Below are positions 9,092 through 18,071 of a stretch of DNA of 64,000 bases, in pieces. The stretch covers positions 682,001-746,000 of the forward strand of contig NZ_NERV01000001.1 in NCBI RefSeq assembly GCF_003063315.1, in the 5' to 3' direction. This stretch comes from Limnohabitans sp. T6-5. Its GTDB lineage: Bacteria > Pseudomonadota > Gammaproteobacteria > Burkholderiales > Burkholderiaceae_C. A program made the translations under genes and the position numbers. Numbering within the stretch: position 1 is the stretch's first letter; each line of letters starts with the position of its first letter. The notes below the pieces were generated by a model. It did no database searches, was not told where the DNA came from, and worked only from the letters and a program-made list of their open reading frames with translations.

Positions 9092-9475
9092 TTACGCAGC
9101 GGCCACGGGGGCTGCTTTGCGCTGAGGCAACTTTTCTTTGATACGTGCCGACTTGCCGCTGCGGTCACGCAGGTAGTACAGCTTGGCGCGGCGCACATCA
9201 CCACGACGCTTGACTTCGATGCTGGCGATCACAGGGCTGTAGGTCTGGAACGTACGTTCCACGCCTTCGCCACTGGAGATCTTGCGCACGGTGAAGCCGC
9301 TGTTCAGACCACGGTTACGCTTGGCGATCACAACACCTTCGTAGGCTTGGACACGCTTGCGCGCACCTTCAACCACATTGACGCTGACGATCACGGTATC
9401 GCCGGGGGCAAATTCAGGAATCACTTTACCCAAACGGGCAATTTCTTCCTGCTCAAGAGTTTGAATCAAATTCAT
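9092..9475 (-). CDS. rplS: 50S ribosomal protein L19
   Basis: Ribosomal protein of 127 residues at the 30S-50S interface. The N-terminus [16 protein letters not shown], the segment [16 protein letters not shown] and the basic [17 protein letters not shown] are all characteristic. It is the last gene of rpsP-rimM-trmD-rplS. The 192-base gap after trmD is longer than the other gaps and could hold a secondary promoter. Confidence 0.98.
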   Translation of the reverse strand: MNLIQTLEQEEIARLGKVIPEFAPGDTVIVSVNVVEGARKRVQAYEGVVIAKRNRGLNSGFTVRKISSGEGVERTFQTYSPVIASIEVKRRGDVRRAKLYYLRDRSGKSARIKEKLPQRKAAPVAAA

Positions 9476-9667
9476 TTTTTGAACTCCGTCCGATCATGCC
9501 TCGCTACACAAGGGGCGTTCTGTGCTGTAAAGGCCATCTTTTGAAAAATGACTGAGCCAGATCGCGGCGGGTAGAGGATCGAAAAGCCTGCCATTATAGC
9601 TTTTTACAATCTCAAGTTTCCAAACCCTGTTCTGCCCCGCACCAGGGTTCCACAAGGCACGAAGCCG

Positions 9668-10432
9668 TCACTCACCCGAAATGGGCAGATTTTTCAAAAA
9701 AATCTCATCTTGACGACTCAATCGACCCTCTTCGCGCGCCTGGTGCAGTAACTCAGGGCGATGCTGGACCGTCAGGCGCAGGCTTTGCTCACGTCGCCAC
9801 CGCTCAATGTGGGCATGGTGACCGGACATCAATTCGGCAGGCACTGCATGGCCTTGCCAGACCTCAGGGCGGGTGTAGTGCGGGCAGTCCAGCAGACCAT
9901 CCAGCGCGGGGTTGAAGCTGTCAAGCTGGTGGCTGCCTTCGTCGTTGAGCACGCCCGGCTGCAAACGCGCCACGGCATCCAGCAGCGCCATGGCGGCAAT
10001 CTCACCACCGGACAAGACAAAATCGCCCAAGCTGATTTGCTGATCGACATATTGATCGATGAAACGTTGATCGACGCCCTCATAGCGCCCACACAACAGT
10101 ACAGCACCCGCACTTTGGGACCATTGAGCCACGGCGGTGTGCCTCAGGACCTTCCCGATGGGCGAAAACAGCACCAGAGGTGCGGGTTCGGCCTCGTTGC
10201 GCTCTGCACGGATGGCGGTGAGTGTTTTGAACAAGGGCTCGGCCAACATGACCATGCCGGGACCACCGCCAAACGAACGGTCATCCACCCGGCGGTAATT
10301 GCCTTCGGCATGATCGCGGGGATTCCACAAGCGCACATCAACCAAGCCACCTTCGTAAGCGCGACGTGTGATGCCGCTGGTCAAAAGCGACGCAAACAGT
10401 TCGGGAAACAGCGTGATGATGTCAAAGCGCAT
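9668..10432 (-). CDS. trmD: tRNA (guanine-N1-)-methyltransferase, position 37
   Basis: SPOUT-fold methyltransferase of 254 residues that makes m1G37 in tRNAs reading CNN codons and so prevents frameshifting. It starts [13 protein letters not shown]. The trefoil-knot SAM site shows as [12 protein letters not shown] and [13 protein letters not shown]. The frame continues upstream to 10534, but 10432 is the family start and follows rimM by 28 bases. Confidence 0.97.
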   Translation of the reverse strand: MRFDIITLFPELFASLLTSGITRRAYEGGLVDVRLWNPRDHAEGNYRRVDDRSFGGGPGMVMLAEPLFKTLTAIRAERNEAEPAPLVLFSPIGKVLRHTAVAQWSQSAGAVLLCGRYEGVDQRFIDQYVDQQISLGDFVLSGGEIAAMALLDAVARLQPGVLNDEGSHQLDSFNPALDGLLDCPHYTRPEVWQGHAVPAELMSGHHAHIERWRREQSLRLTVQHRPELLHQAREEGRLSRQDEIFLKNLPISGE

Positions 10433-10460
10433 GGATGTGGCCCTCCACGGCCGAGGCCGA

Positions 10461-11087
10461 TCAGTAGTCGGGCTGCCAGTCAACGGTGATGCGTTTACCA
10501 GGTAGATCGACGTCGGCGACAAAAGCACTGACAAAAGGAATCATGCGCTCGATGGGCTTACCGCCTTCGACTTCGGGCGCGGCTTCGATCACGAGCACGG
10601 TTTGAGGTCCGGTGGACATCAGGTCGCGCACTTCACCCAAGGCAACGCCTTCGCGGTTCACCACCTGCAGGCCTATGAGGTCTACCCAGTAATACTCGCC
10701 ATCGGCAGCCGTAGGAAAGCTCGAACGCGGCACGAAAATGCGTGCGCCACGCAAGGCCTCTGCGGCATTGCGATCTTCGATGTCGTGAGCGGTGGCCACG
10801 ATGGTGTCAGAATGGTTTTTGGACTCTTTGATGCGCAACAGCAATGGCTCGGTCCATGCAGCAGCTTCAGAATTGGCGGCTGCAGCTTCCACTGGTCGCT
10901 TGGGTTTCATGGGCCGATCGGGCGACAACAAAAACCAGCGCTTGGAAGAAAAAAGCGCCTCGGGCGAGGCGCTGTGGGGCAAGACCTTAAACCAGCCTTT
11001 GATGCCCCAGGCATCGGCAATGCGCCCGACTTCGATGGCGTCAGCGGGCAGAGCCGCTGTCTCCAGAGGTGGACGCATGGCCGACAT
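10461..11087 (-). CDS. rimM: Ribosome maturation factor RimM
   Basis: 16S rRNA processing factor of 208 residues that binds S19 in the 30S head. The N-terminal barrel starts [16 protein letters not shown] and the C-terminal PRC-barrel contains [16 protein letters not shown]. It is longer than the usual 170-180 residues because of an Ala/Glu-rich insertion at about residues 60-80 ([15 protein letters not shown]). It begins 7 bases after rpsP and precedes trmD. Confidence 0.95.
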   Translation of the reverse strand: MSAMRPPLETAALPADAIEVGRIADAWGIKGWFKVLPHSASPEALFSSKRWFLLSPDRPMKPKRPVEAAAANSEAAAWTEPLLLRIKESKNHSDTIVATAHDIEDRNAAEALRGARIFVPRSSFPTAADGEYYWVDLIGLQVVNREGVALGEVRDLMSTGPQTVLVIEAAPEVEGGKPIERMIPFVSAFVADVDLPGKRITVDWQPDY

Positions 11088-11094
11088 CAGCCGA

Positions 11095-11346
11095 TCAGGC
11101 TGCTGCTTTGCCAGCTTGACGGATCAGGCGTTCCACGGTGGGAGAAGCCTGAGCGCCAACGCTCTTCCAGTAGGTCAGACGGTCTTGAGCAATGCGCAGA
11201 CCTTCTTCGCCACCACGGGCAGTGGGGTTGTAAAAACCGATGCGCTCGAGGAAGCGACCATCGCGACGCACGCGCTTGTCGGCGACGACGATGTTGAAGA
11301 AAGGACGTGCTTTAGAGCCGCCGCGGTTCAAACGAATAACAACCAT
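11095..11346 (-). CDS. rpsP: 30S ribosomal protein S16
   Basis: Ribosomal protein of 83 residues needed for 30S assembly. It begins [17 protein letters not shown] and contains [22 protein letters not shown], which fits S16 throughout. It is the first gene of the rpsP-rimM-trmD-rplS operon. About 110 bases of leader separate it from a TATAAT box, with a strong hairpin in between. Confidence 0.98.
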   Translation of the reverse strand: MVVIRLNRGGSKARPFFNIVVADKRVRRDGRFLERIGFYNPTARGGEEGLRIAQDRLTYWKSVGAQASPTVERLIRQAGKAAA

Positions 11347-11424
11347 GATTTATCCTTGGGTGGTTGGGTCTCTTCGGAACAAATGCCGAGACACCCGATT
11401 TCTTCCAGCGTTTGAGACACGCAA

Positions 11425-11442
11425 CTGGCCACCCGGCCAGTG
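11425..11442 (-). promoter_or_regulatory. Hairpin in the rpsP operon leader
   Basis: ACTGGCC-ACC-CGGCCAGT is a near-perfect hairpin in the leader, about 80 bases before the rpsP start and not followed by a T-run. It could be a site for translational feedback or simply leader structure; nothing in the sequence decides. Confidence 0.35.
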
Positions 11443-11461
11443 ACACACTGAAAAGCCCACC

Positions 11462-11467
11462 ATTATA
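11462..11467 (-). promoter_or_regulatory. -10 box for the rpsP operon
   Basis: A perfect TATAAT on the minus strand, within GTTATATAATGG, about 115 bases before rpsP. No clear -35 is visible at 16-18 bases. It lies 15 bases from the start of the divergent acetyltransferase gene, so the two promoters are crowded together. Confidence 0.55.
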
Positions 11468-11481
11468 TAACGGGAGCAAAG

Positions 11482-12003
11482 ATGCCCTTGATTCGACCCA
11501 GCCGTGATGAGGATGTCGCGGCCATCACCGCGATTTACAAACACCATGTTCTGACTGGAACCGGCACTTTCGAGATCGATCCGCCCTCAAATGCCGAGAT
11601 GAGCGCCAGGCGTGCGGATGTCTTGAGCAAAGGGCTGCCCTATCTGGTGATTGAAGATGGAACAGAGATTCTGGGCTTTGCCTACTGCAATTGGTTCAGA
11701 CCGCGCGCGGCCTTTCGCTTCTCCGCCGAAGACTCCATTTACATGGCGGCGAGCGCACACCAAAAGGGCCTGGGCCGTGCACTGCTGAGCGAATTGTGTC
11801 GCCAGGCTGAGCAGGTGGGCGTTCGAAAAATGATCGCGGTGATTGGCGATTCGGCCAACGCAGGCTCCATCGGCGTGCACCGCAGCCTGGGTTTCAGCCA
11901 TGTGGGCATCGTCACCGCCTGTGGCTGGAAATTTGATCGCTGGCTCGACATGGTGTTCATGGAAATGCCTTTGGGCCTGGGAGACACCGCTGCTCCGCAA
12001 TAA
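11482..12003 (+). CDS. GNAT acetyltransferase, phosphinothricin acetyltransferase-like
   Basis: An N-acetyltransferase of 173 residues. IRPSRDEDVAAITAIYKHHV at the N-terminus and GTGTFEIDPPS are typical of the PAT/Bar-like group, where Phe-Glu follows the first helix pair. The acetyl-CoA site is HQKGLGRALL near residue 92, and NAGSIGVHRSLGF is the closing motif. GGGAGC lies 7 bases before the start. Chromosomal members act on amino-acid analogues such as methionine sulfoximine; the true substrate is not shown. Confidence 0.88.
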   Translation: MPLIRPSRDEDVAAITAIYKHHVLTGTGTFEIDPPSNAEMSARRADVLSKGLPYLVIEDGTEILGFAYCNWFRPRAAFRFSAEDSIYMAASAHQKGLGRALLSELCRQAEQVGVRKMIAVIGDSANAGSIGVHRSLGFSHVGIVTACGWKFDRWLDMVFMEMPLGLGDTAAPQ

Positions 12004-12010
12004 TGGAGCA

Positions 12011-12457
12011 ATGAAAAACAAAACACTGGCCACTTGGCTGACATTCTGGGGCGGCCCACTGGGCTTGCACCGTTTCTACCTCAAAGGTTTTGGTGACACC
12101 TTGGGCTGGCTGCTGCCCGTGCCCACGGCATTGGGCATTTACGGCTTTCAACGCGTCCAGGCCTTGGGGGTGGATGATCAACTCAGCTGGGTATTGATCC
12201 CGCTGCTGGGCTTCACAATTGCAGGCTGCGCCCTCAATGCCATCGTCTACGGCCTGATGGACACAGAAAAATGGAATGCCCGCTTCAACCCCCAAAGCCC
12301 AAGCGATGCCAGCGCAGGACAAACCCATTGGGGCACGGTCATTGGCGTTGTCACTGCCTTGCTGGTGGGAACCGCCATTTTGATGTCCAGTCTGGCCTTC
12401 AGCTTTCAGCGTTATTTTGAATACCAGATTGAAGAAGCCCGACTGATCAGCCAATGA
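12011..12457 (+). CDS. TM2-domain-like small membrane protein
   Basis: A protein of 148 residues starting 8 bases after the acetyltransferase stop, with GGAG before its ATG. The N-terminus TLATWLTFWGGPLGLHRFYL is the TM2 pattern (hydrophobic helix, G-x-x-G-x-H-R-F-Y). Two more hydrophobic helices follow (residues about 57-80 and 116-136). TM2 proteins are of unclear role; nothing specific can be said here. Confidence 0.7.
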   Translation: MKNKTLATWLTFWGGPLGLHRFYLKGFGDTLGWLLPVPTALGIYGFQRVQALGVDDQLSWVLIPLLGFTIAGCALNAIVYGLMDTEKWNARFNPQSPSDASAGQTHWGTVIGVVTALLVGTAILMSSLAFSFQRYFEYQIEEARLISQ

Positions 12458-12477
12458 AAAAGCCACCGGGCTTTTTT
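12457..12477 (+). terminator. Terminator after the TM2-like gene
   Basis: AAAAAGCC, three-base loop, GGCTTTTTT, beginning at the stop codon. It is short but perfectly paired and followed by T, and the A-run lets it work in both directions. Confidence 0.75.
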
Positions 12478-12530
12478 GAAGTCCGATGGCTTGGGGTCAA
12501 GGCCGGGCAACCAAACCCGGATCAAGGGGA

Positions 12531-13544
12531 TCAGGAAAAGATCTGGAAGCTGACCCAATAGGCGATGGCGGCCACGAATGCGCTGGCAGGAATGGTCAAA
12601 ATCCACGCCCAAATGATGTTACCAGCCACGCCCCAGCGCACCGCACTGGCGCGTTGGGTGGAGCCCACACCGACAATGGCGCCGGTGATGGTGTGGGTGG
12701 TCGACACCGGAATGCCCAGTGCTGTCGCCAGGAACAAGGTCATGGCCCCGCCTGTTTCTGCACAGAAACCGCCCACAGGCTTGAGCTTGGTGATTTTCTG
12801 CCCCATGGTTTTCACAATGCGCCAGCCACCAAACATGGTGCCCATGCCAATGGCCATGTAGCAACTGATGACCGTCCAAGACGGAGGCGACTTGTCAGCC
12901 GCTGAGGCATAACCTGTAGCAATCAGCATCATCCAGATGATGCCAATGGTCTTTTGCGCATCATTGCCGCCGTGACCCAGGCTGTAGGCGCCCGCAGAGA
13001 TCAGCTGCAAACGACGGAACCATTTATCCACTTTGGAGGGGCGTGCCCGGCGAAAGATGTTGGCAACGATGACCATCATCAGCGAGCCGAGCAAAAACCC
13101 CAGCAAAGGCGAGACGAAAATGAAGGAAACGGTCTTGATGATGCCCGAAGACACCAAAGAGCCCGCACCCGATTTGGCAATTACCGCACCCACAATGCCG
13201 CCAATCAAAGCGTGCGATGAGCTGCTGGGGATACCGTAATACCAGGTGATCACGTTCCAGGTGATCGCCCCCACCAACGCGCCAAACACCACATGGGTGT
13301 CGACCACACCGGGCTGAACGATGCCTTTTCCGACCGTTGCTGCCACGCTCAGGTGAAAGATGAAAATGGCCACAAAGTTGAAAAAAGCAGCAAACACCAC
13401 CGCCTGAGTGGGCTTGAGCACGCCCGTAGAGACCACAGTGGCAATCGAATTGGCTGCATCATGAAACCCGTTCATGAAGTCAAAAATCAGGGCCAGGGCA
13501 ACCAGCAAGATCACCACCCACAAGGCCGCTTGTACGGTTTCCAT
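12531..13544 (-). CDS. pit: PiT-family inorganic phosphate permease
   Basis: Low-affinity metal-phosphate:H+ symporter of 337 residues with about ten helices. The duplicated PiT signature is visible: FDFMNGFHDAANSIATVVSTG near the N-terminus and the matching TGAIVGVGSTQ in the second half, with GGNDAQKTIG between them. It is co-directional with a DUF47 gene 21 bases upstream, the pairing typical of Pit-accessory operons. Confidence 0.93.
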   Translation of the reverse strand: METVQAALWVVILLVALALIFDFMNGFHDAANSIATVVSTGVLKPTQAVVFAAFFNFVAIFIFHLSVAATVGKGIVQPGVVDTHVVFGALVGAITWNVITWYYGIPSSSSHALIGGIVGAVIAKSGAGSLVSSGIIKTVSFIFVSPLLGFLLGSLMMVIVANIFRRARPSKVDKWFRRLQLISAGAYSLGHGGNDAQKTIGIIWMMLIATGYASAADKSPPSWTVISCYMAIGMGTMFGGWRIVKTMGQKITKLKPVGGFCAETGGAMTLFLATALGIPVSTTHTITGAIVGVGSTQRASAVRWGVAGNIIWAWILTIPASAFVAAIAYWVSFQIFS

Positions 13545-13565
13545 AGTCAGAATTCCTGCTTCAGA

Positions 13566-14213
13566 TCAGGAATTTTCGAGGACGATGCCCTCGATCTGAT
13601 TGGCCACGTCTTCACACTTGTCGGTGATGGTTTCCAACAGTTCGTAAATGGCCTTGAGCTTGATGATCTCGCGCACATCGGCTTCTTCACGGAACAACTT
13701 GCTCATGGCGCTGCGCATCACGCGGTCGGCATCGGACTCAAGACGGTCGATTTCCTCACAGGTTTTGAGCGCGGACTCGGCCACCGCAGGCTCACCGATG
13801 CGGGCCAGCAGTTTGACCGCATCCTGCACACGCTCACAGCAACGCACAGACAAGTCGGTCAGGCGTGTGATCTCTTCGGTCATGTGGCGCACGTCATAAA
13901 GGGCCATGGTTTCGGCAGAGTCCTGGATCAAGTCGGCCACATCGTCCATGAGGTTGATCAAGGCGTGAATCTGCTCACGGTCGATCGGGGTGATGAAGGT
14001 GGTGTGGATCAGGCGGTTGACCTCTTGGGTCACTCGGTCCGCTGCGTGCTCGGCGTTGTCCACATCACGGTTGTACTTTTCGCGCAAGTGGGTGTCGCCG
14101 TAGTTAGCCACCAAATTGGAGAACGCGCGAGCGGCTTCAACAATGCGCTCAGCGTGTTGGTTGAACAGTTCAAAAAAATTGCCTTCTTTGGGCAGCAACT
14201 TGCCAAACAGCAT
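13566..14213 (-). CDS. DUF47/PhoU-like partner of the phosphate permease
   Basis: An all-helical protein of 215 residues of the DUF47 family. MLFGKLLPKEGNFFELFNQHAE is the family start, and INLMDDVADLIQDSAE and ESDADRVMRSAMSKLF carry acidic metal-binding E/D-x-x-D features as in PhoU. Members sit beside PiT permeases and are thought to regulate them. It is the first gene of the two-gene operon. Confidence 0.92.
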   Translation of the reverse strand: MLFGKLLPKEGNFFELFNQHAERIVEAARAFSNLVANYGDTHLREKYNRDVDNAEHAADRVTQEVNRLIHTTFITPIDREQIHALINLMDDVADLIQDSAETMALYDVRHMTEEITRLTDLSVRCCERVQDAVKLLARIGEPAVAESALKTCEEIDRLESDADRVMRSAMSKLFREEADVREIIKLKAIYELLETITDKCEDVANQIEGIVLENS

Positions 14214-14307
14214 GGGTAACTCCTGATTGCTTGAAAAAGCGAATGTGACATTCGCATGACTGCGGCGAGTTTAACCGCAGGCCATCGCCGGGCGTATCGC
14301 GAATGGA

Positions 14308-14670
14308 TCACCCACTTCGGAAAATGAAATAAACCGCCCCTACCATGCAAAGTCCCGCCCAAAGGTAGTCCAGCTTGAAGGGTTCCTTGAGATAAATGAC
14401 CGCAAAGGGCACGAAAACGGTCAAGGTGATCACCTCTTGCATGATTTTGAGCTGCCCCACACTGAACTGCGTGTGGCCAATGCGGTTCGCGGGCACCTGC
14501 AAGAGGTACTCAAACAACGCAATGCCCCAGCTCACCAAGGCGGCGATGTACCACGGCGCCGCCGACATGTTGCGCAAATGGCCGTACCAAGCAAACGTCA
14601 TGAAAACATTGCTGCCCAGCAGCAGCACCACGGTTTGCAAAGACACAGGCCACGAAGTCCAGAAACTCAT
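14308..14670 (-). CDS. DMT-family protein of the DUF486 type
   Basis: A membrane protein of 120 residues with four helices. It contains NVFMTFAWYGHLRN and YLLQVPANRIGHTQFSVGQLK, the standard DUF486 sequence. Small half-size DMT proteins probably act as dimers; the substrate is unknown. Its ATG overlaps the folK frame end by four bases (14667-14670). Confidence 0.85.
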   Translation of the reverse strand: MSFWTSWPVSLQTVVLLLGSNVFMTFAWYGHLRNMSAAPWYIAALVSWGIALFEYLLQVPANRIGHTQFSVGQLKIMQEVITLTVFVPFAVIYLKEPFKLDYLWAGLCMVGAVYFIFRSG

Positions 14671-15158
14671 GACATGGACTCACTCAATGGTTCAATCTTC
14701 TGCCCCGCCACGCCAGTCCAGTGCGCAGCAGTGACCAGATCTGGCGCCAGATCAGCCAACGGATACAGCACAAAGGCACGGCCCCACATGCGCGGATGCG
14801 GCACCGTCAAGCGAGAGCTGTCAATTTGGGCGTCACCGTAGAGCAACACATCCAGGTCCAGCGTGCGCGGCGCATGGCGATAAGGCCTGAGGCGTCCGGC
14901 ATCGTTTTCCAGGGCTTGCAAGGCATCCAGCAAATCGGGCGCACAAAGCCGAGTGCTCAGCCGGGCCACGGCGTTGATGAAATCAGGCCCCTGCGCCTCA
15001 TGAGGGGCTGTGCGGTAAAGGCGCGAACGACCTGTACACACCGTTGCGGGCAATTGCGCCAGCGCTGCCAAACTGTCCAAAACGGTTTGACGCGCGTCGC
15101 CCAAATTGGCCCCGACTGCCACATAGGCCGTTACAGGGCTTGACTGCAGGGCGGGCAT
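14667..15158 (-). CDS. folK: 2-amino-4-hydroxy-6-hydroxymethyldihydropteridine diphosphokinase
   Basis: Folate pathway enzyme (HPPK, 163 residues) that moves pyrophosphate from ATP to the pterin before DHPS. AYVAVGANLGDARQTV at the N-terminus and the signature RTLDLDVLLYGD near residue 98 are intact. It starts 5 bases after the pcnB stop, an order (pcnB-folK) common in Proteobacteria. Confidence 0.95.
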   Translation of the reverse strand: MPALQSSPVTAYVAVGANLGDARQTVLDSLAALAQLPATVCTGRSRLYRTAPHEAQGPDFINAVARLSTRLCAPDLLDALQALENDAGRLRPYRHAPRTLDLDVLLYGDAQIDSSRLTVPHPRMWGRAFVLYPLADLAPDLVTAAHWTGVAGQKIEPLSESMS

Positions 15159-15163
15159 GAAAC

Positions 15164-16723
15164 TTATTCTGCGCTGCCCGTGGGGCCGCCCTGCTCCCCA
15201 TCGGGTTTGCGACGGCGACGGCGGCGTTTCTTCGGCGCTGCCTCGTCATCGGCGGCCTCGCCCAGATCGGGCGAAGGACCCGGTGCAGTCTTGGGCGCGG
15301 GTGCGCGGGCAGCAGCTGCGCCTTCCGGTTTGGGGGCACGACGCACCTTGGGTTTGGCCGATTGTTCGGCTTTGGCCGCATTGACCAGATCCTCACGCTC
15401 GGCATCGCTGGCCATGCTGAACTCCTGCCACCAGTCGGACAGGCGCTCATCCACCTCCTGCACATCGGCACGCAGGCGCAGGAAGTCAAACCCGGCCCGA
15501 AAGCGCGGCTGCTCCACCAGGCTGAAAGGGGTGGCGCCTACACGTTTTTCAAAGCGCGGCTGCATCATCCAGATTTCACGCATGTCGGCGGCCAATTTGC
15601 CGCGTCCCGAGACATCGCCAATGCGGGCGTCAAACACCTCATCAATCGCATCCTGAAGCGCCGGATAAGGATGTTCCTTGCGGGCCAGGCGTTGCGCCCA
15701 GCCATCGCGCACATCGGCCCAGAGCACGCACGCCAGCAAAAAGCTCGGGGCCACCGGTTTGCCCTCGCCCACACGCCGATCGGTGTCAGCCAGGGCGCCT
15801 TTGACAAAAGCACTGTCCGCACGCTCCACCACCACATCGAGCAGGGGGTAAATGCCTTTGGCCAAGCCCAGATGTTTGAGCTGCTCAATCGAGGCCAAGG
15901 CGTGGCCGGTTTGCAGCAGTTTGAGCATCTCGTCAAACAAGCGACTTTGCGGCACATCGGCCAGCAAGGCTTTGGCCTCCACCAGGGGTTTGGCCGTTTT
16001 GCTCTCCAGCTTGAAGCCCAAGGGGCTCAGTTTGGCCGCGAAACGCACAGCGCGGATGATGCGCACCGGGTCTTCGCGGTAACGGGTGGCTGGGTCACCA
16101 ATCATGCGGATCGTGTGCTTTTTGGCATCCTGGATACCACCGTGGTAGTCCACCACGATTTGCGACTGAGGGTCGTAATACATCGCATTGACCGTGAAGT
16201 CGCGGCGTGTGGCGTCCTCGTCTTGCGGCCCCCAAACGTTGTCGCGCAACACACGGCCTGTCGAATCCACAGCATGCTTCATGCCTTCGAGCTGGCGCTT
16301 GCTGGTGCGTTCATTGCCCTTGACCTGCTCGGCGGCCGCATTGTCCAGATGCGCACGGAAAGTCGAGACCTCGATCACCTCGTGTTCACGGCCACGCCCG
16401 TACACCACGTGCACGATGCGAAAACGTCGGCCAATGATGAAGGCCCGGCGGAACAGCCCTTTGACCTGTTCCGGCGTGGCATCGGTGGCCACATCAAAGT
16501 CTTTGGGCCGCAAGCCCAAGAGCAAATCGCGCACGGCACCGCCCACGATGTAGGCCTCAAATCCGGCTTGCTGCAAGGTGCTCACCACGTTCACCGCACG
16601 CTCGTCCACCAATTGAGGGTCAATGCCATGAACCGATGCGGGCACTTCGGTGCGACGTCCGAATTGGGGCTTGCTGCCGCCAGCCGGTTTGCCCAGCAGC
16701 TTGGTGATGAATTTTTTGATCAT
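15164..16723 (-). CDS. pcnB: Poly(A) polymerase I
   Basis: Adds 3' poly(A) tails that mark RNA for decay. The length is 519 residues. The nucleotidyltransferase head has YIVGGAVRDLLLG (residues about 59-71) and DFDVATDATPEQV; the RNA-binding middle has DFTVNAMYYD and REDPVRIIRAVRFA. The C-terminal 70 residues are a low-complexity Ala/Pro stretch ending in a basic run (KKRRRRRRK), typical of PcnB and absent from CCA-adding enzymes. It overlaps the upstream phosphatase gene by four bases. Confidence 0.95.
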   Translation of the reverse strand: MIKKFITKLLGKPAGGSKPQFGRRTEVPASVHGIDPQLVDERAVNVVSTLQQAGFEAYIVGGAVRDLLLGLRPKDFDVATDATPEQVKGLFRRAFIIGRRFRIVHVVYGRGREHEVIEVSTFRAHLDNAAAEQVKGNERTSKRQLEGMKHAVDSTGRVLRDNVWGPQDEDATRRDFTVNAMYYDPQSQIVVDYHGGIQDAKKHTIRMIGDPATRYREDPVRIIRAVRFAAKLSPLGFKLESKTAKPLVEAKALLADVPQSRLFDEMLKLLQTGHALASIEQLKHLGLAKGIYPLLDVVVERADSAFVKGALADTDRRVGEGKPVAPSFLLACVLWADVRDGWAQRLARKEHPYPALQDAIDEVFDARIGDVSGRGKLAADMREIWMMQPRFEKRVGATPFSLVEQPRFRAGFDFLRLRADVQEVDERLSDWWQEFSMASDAEREDLVNAAKAEQSAKPKVRRAPKPEGAAAARAPAPKTAPGPSPDLGEAADDEAAPKKRRRRRRKPDGEQGGPTGSAE

Positions 16724-17388
16724 TCTTGAAACAGTTCGAGGATGCGCCAGCCACGCTCTGTGGCCAGTTGACGCAACCGAGCGTCAGGGTTCGTTGCCAC
16801 CGGATGGTGGGCTTTTTCCAAAAGAGGCAGATCGTTCATGGAGTCCGAGTAAAAACTCATCTCCACATCGCCCCAGTCCAGGCCACGCGCGGCCAGCCAT
16901 TGGGCAACCCGGGTGACTTTGCCCTCCTGGAATGAGGGCGTGCCTTGAATCTCGCCAGTGATCCAACCCGTGCTATCCCTTTCGAGTTCCACGGCAATCA
17001 ACTCGCTCACGCCAAATGCCTGGGCAATCGGTCGGGTCACAAACTCATTGGTGGCCGTCACGATCATTACCGTGTCTCCGGCGTGTTGGTGCGACTTAAC
17101 CAGTGCCCGCGCTTCGGGCATGATGCGGGGCCGGATCACTTCATCCATGTAGCGCGCATGCGCCTGCGCTGCCTGGGCCGCGCCGCGCTCGCGTGCCGCT
17201 TGCGTCGCAAAGCGCACATAGTCATGAATATCGAGCGTGCCAGCTTGGTAGTGGGCATAAAACTCGTCGTTGCGTTGACTGAACACGGCAGGGTCATTCC
17301 AGCCCAACTCGGTCGTGAACACCCCCCAGGTGTGATCAGAATCGATCGGCAGCAGCGTGTGATCGAGGTCAAACAAGGCAAGTTTCAT
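16720..17388 (-). CDS. HAD-IB family phosphatase (SerB-like)
   Basis: A haloacid dehalogenase-type hydrolase of 222 residues. It has the nucleophile motif FDLDHTLL with D7 and D9, motif II around IVTATNEF, and SFYSDSMNDLPLL near the C-terminus as motif IV. Such genes are often named histidinol-phosphatase or phosphoserine phosphatase; the substrate is not shown. It is locked between hda and pcnB by four-base overlaps at both ends. Confidence 0.88.
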   Translation of the reverse strand: MKLALFDLDHTLLPIDSDHTWGVFTTELGWNDPAVFSQRNDEFYAHYQAGTLDIHDYVRFATQAARERGAAQAAQAHARYMDEVIRPRIMPEARALVKSHQHAGDTVMIVTATNEFVTRPIAQAFGVSELIAVELERDSTGWITGEIQGTPSFQEGKVTRVAQWLAARGLDWGDVEMSFYSDSMNDLPLLEKAHHPVATNPDARLRQLATERGWRILELFQE

Positions 17389-18071
17389 TCATTCTCCAGC
17401 ATGGCTCGGACCAGCGGAATGGTCAGGGCGCGCTGCGTTTGCAAGGCAAATTGATCCAGATGATCCAACAACTGCATCAAACTGCCCAGATCACGCGAAA
17501 AGCGTTTGAGCATGTAAGACATGACCTCATCGCTCAAAAAAAGGCCCCGAGCATCCGCCTCCTGGCGCAATACAGCGCGGCGCTCGGGTTCGTCCAGCAC
17601 ACGCAGCGCATGCACATGCCCCCAGCCCAAACGGGTGCGCAAATCGTCGCGCAACTTCAAATCGGCTGGTGGCAGAGCCCCAGCAGCCAGCACCCAGCGG
17701 GGGGCGCCCCTGCGCGGCGTGAGCGCATTGACAAACCAGTTGAATGCCGAGTGCTGTTGCTCCGAATCGTACAAATGCACATCGTCCATCAACACCGCCG
17801 ACCAAGCTTCATTGAACTCTGGCGGATTCATGGTCTGGGCATCGAGCCAGCCTACCTGCGCGCCCTGCTCTCTCAGAACATGGTGAACGGCTTGCAACAA
17901 ATGGGTTTTTCCTGATCCGCTTTCACCCCACAGGTAGCTGGGCACAGGCGCCCGCGTGCCGCCTGCAGTCCACAAACGCAAATGCTCCAATGCAGCGACA
18001 TTGGAGCCTGCAAAAAAATTGTCAAGCGTCGGTACTGAGGCCAGGCCGATGTCCAAAGCGAGTTGCTTCAT
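17385..18071 (-). CDS. hda: DnaA regulatory inactivator Hda
   Basis: AAA+ protein of 228 residues, related to the middle of DnaA, that with the sliding clamp triggers ATP hydrolysis by DnaA to prevent over-initiation. The N-terminal clamp-binding QLALDI starts at residue 3, Walker A is WGESGSGKTHLL, and the Walker B position reads VLMDDVHLY. Four-base overlaps join it to the AI-2E permease gene before it and the phosphatase after it. Confidence 0.93.
   Translation of the reverse strand: MKQLALDIGLASVPTLDNFFAGSNVAALEHLRLWTAGGTRAPVPSYLWGESGSGKTHLLQAVHHVLREQGAQVGWLDAQTMNPPEFNEAWSAVLMDDVHLYDSEQQHSAFNWFVNALTPRRGAPRWVLAAGALPPADLKLRDDLRTRLGWGHVHALRVLDEPERRAVLRQEADARGLFLSDEVMSYMLKRFSRDLGSLMQLLDHLDQFALQTQRALTIPLVRAMLENE

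Noticed and set aside
15362..16729. A 455-codon plus-strand frame opposite pcnB
   Set aside because: pcnB is unambiguous; the opposite frame is His/Gln-rich with no family features.
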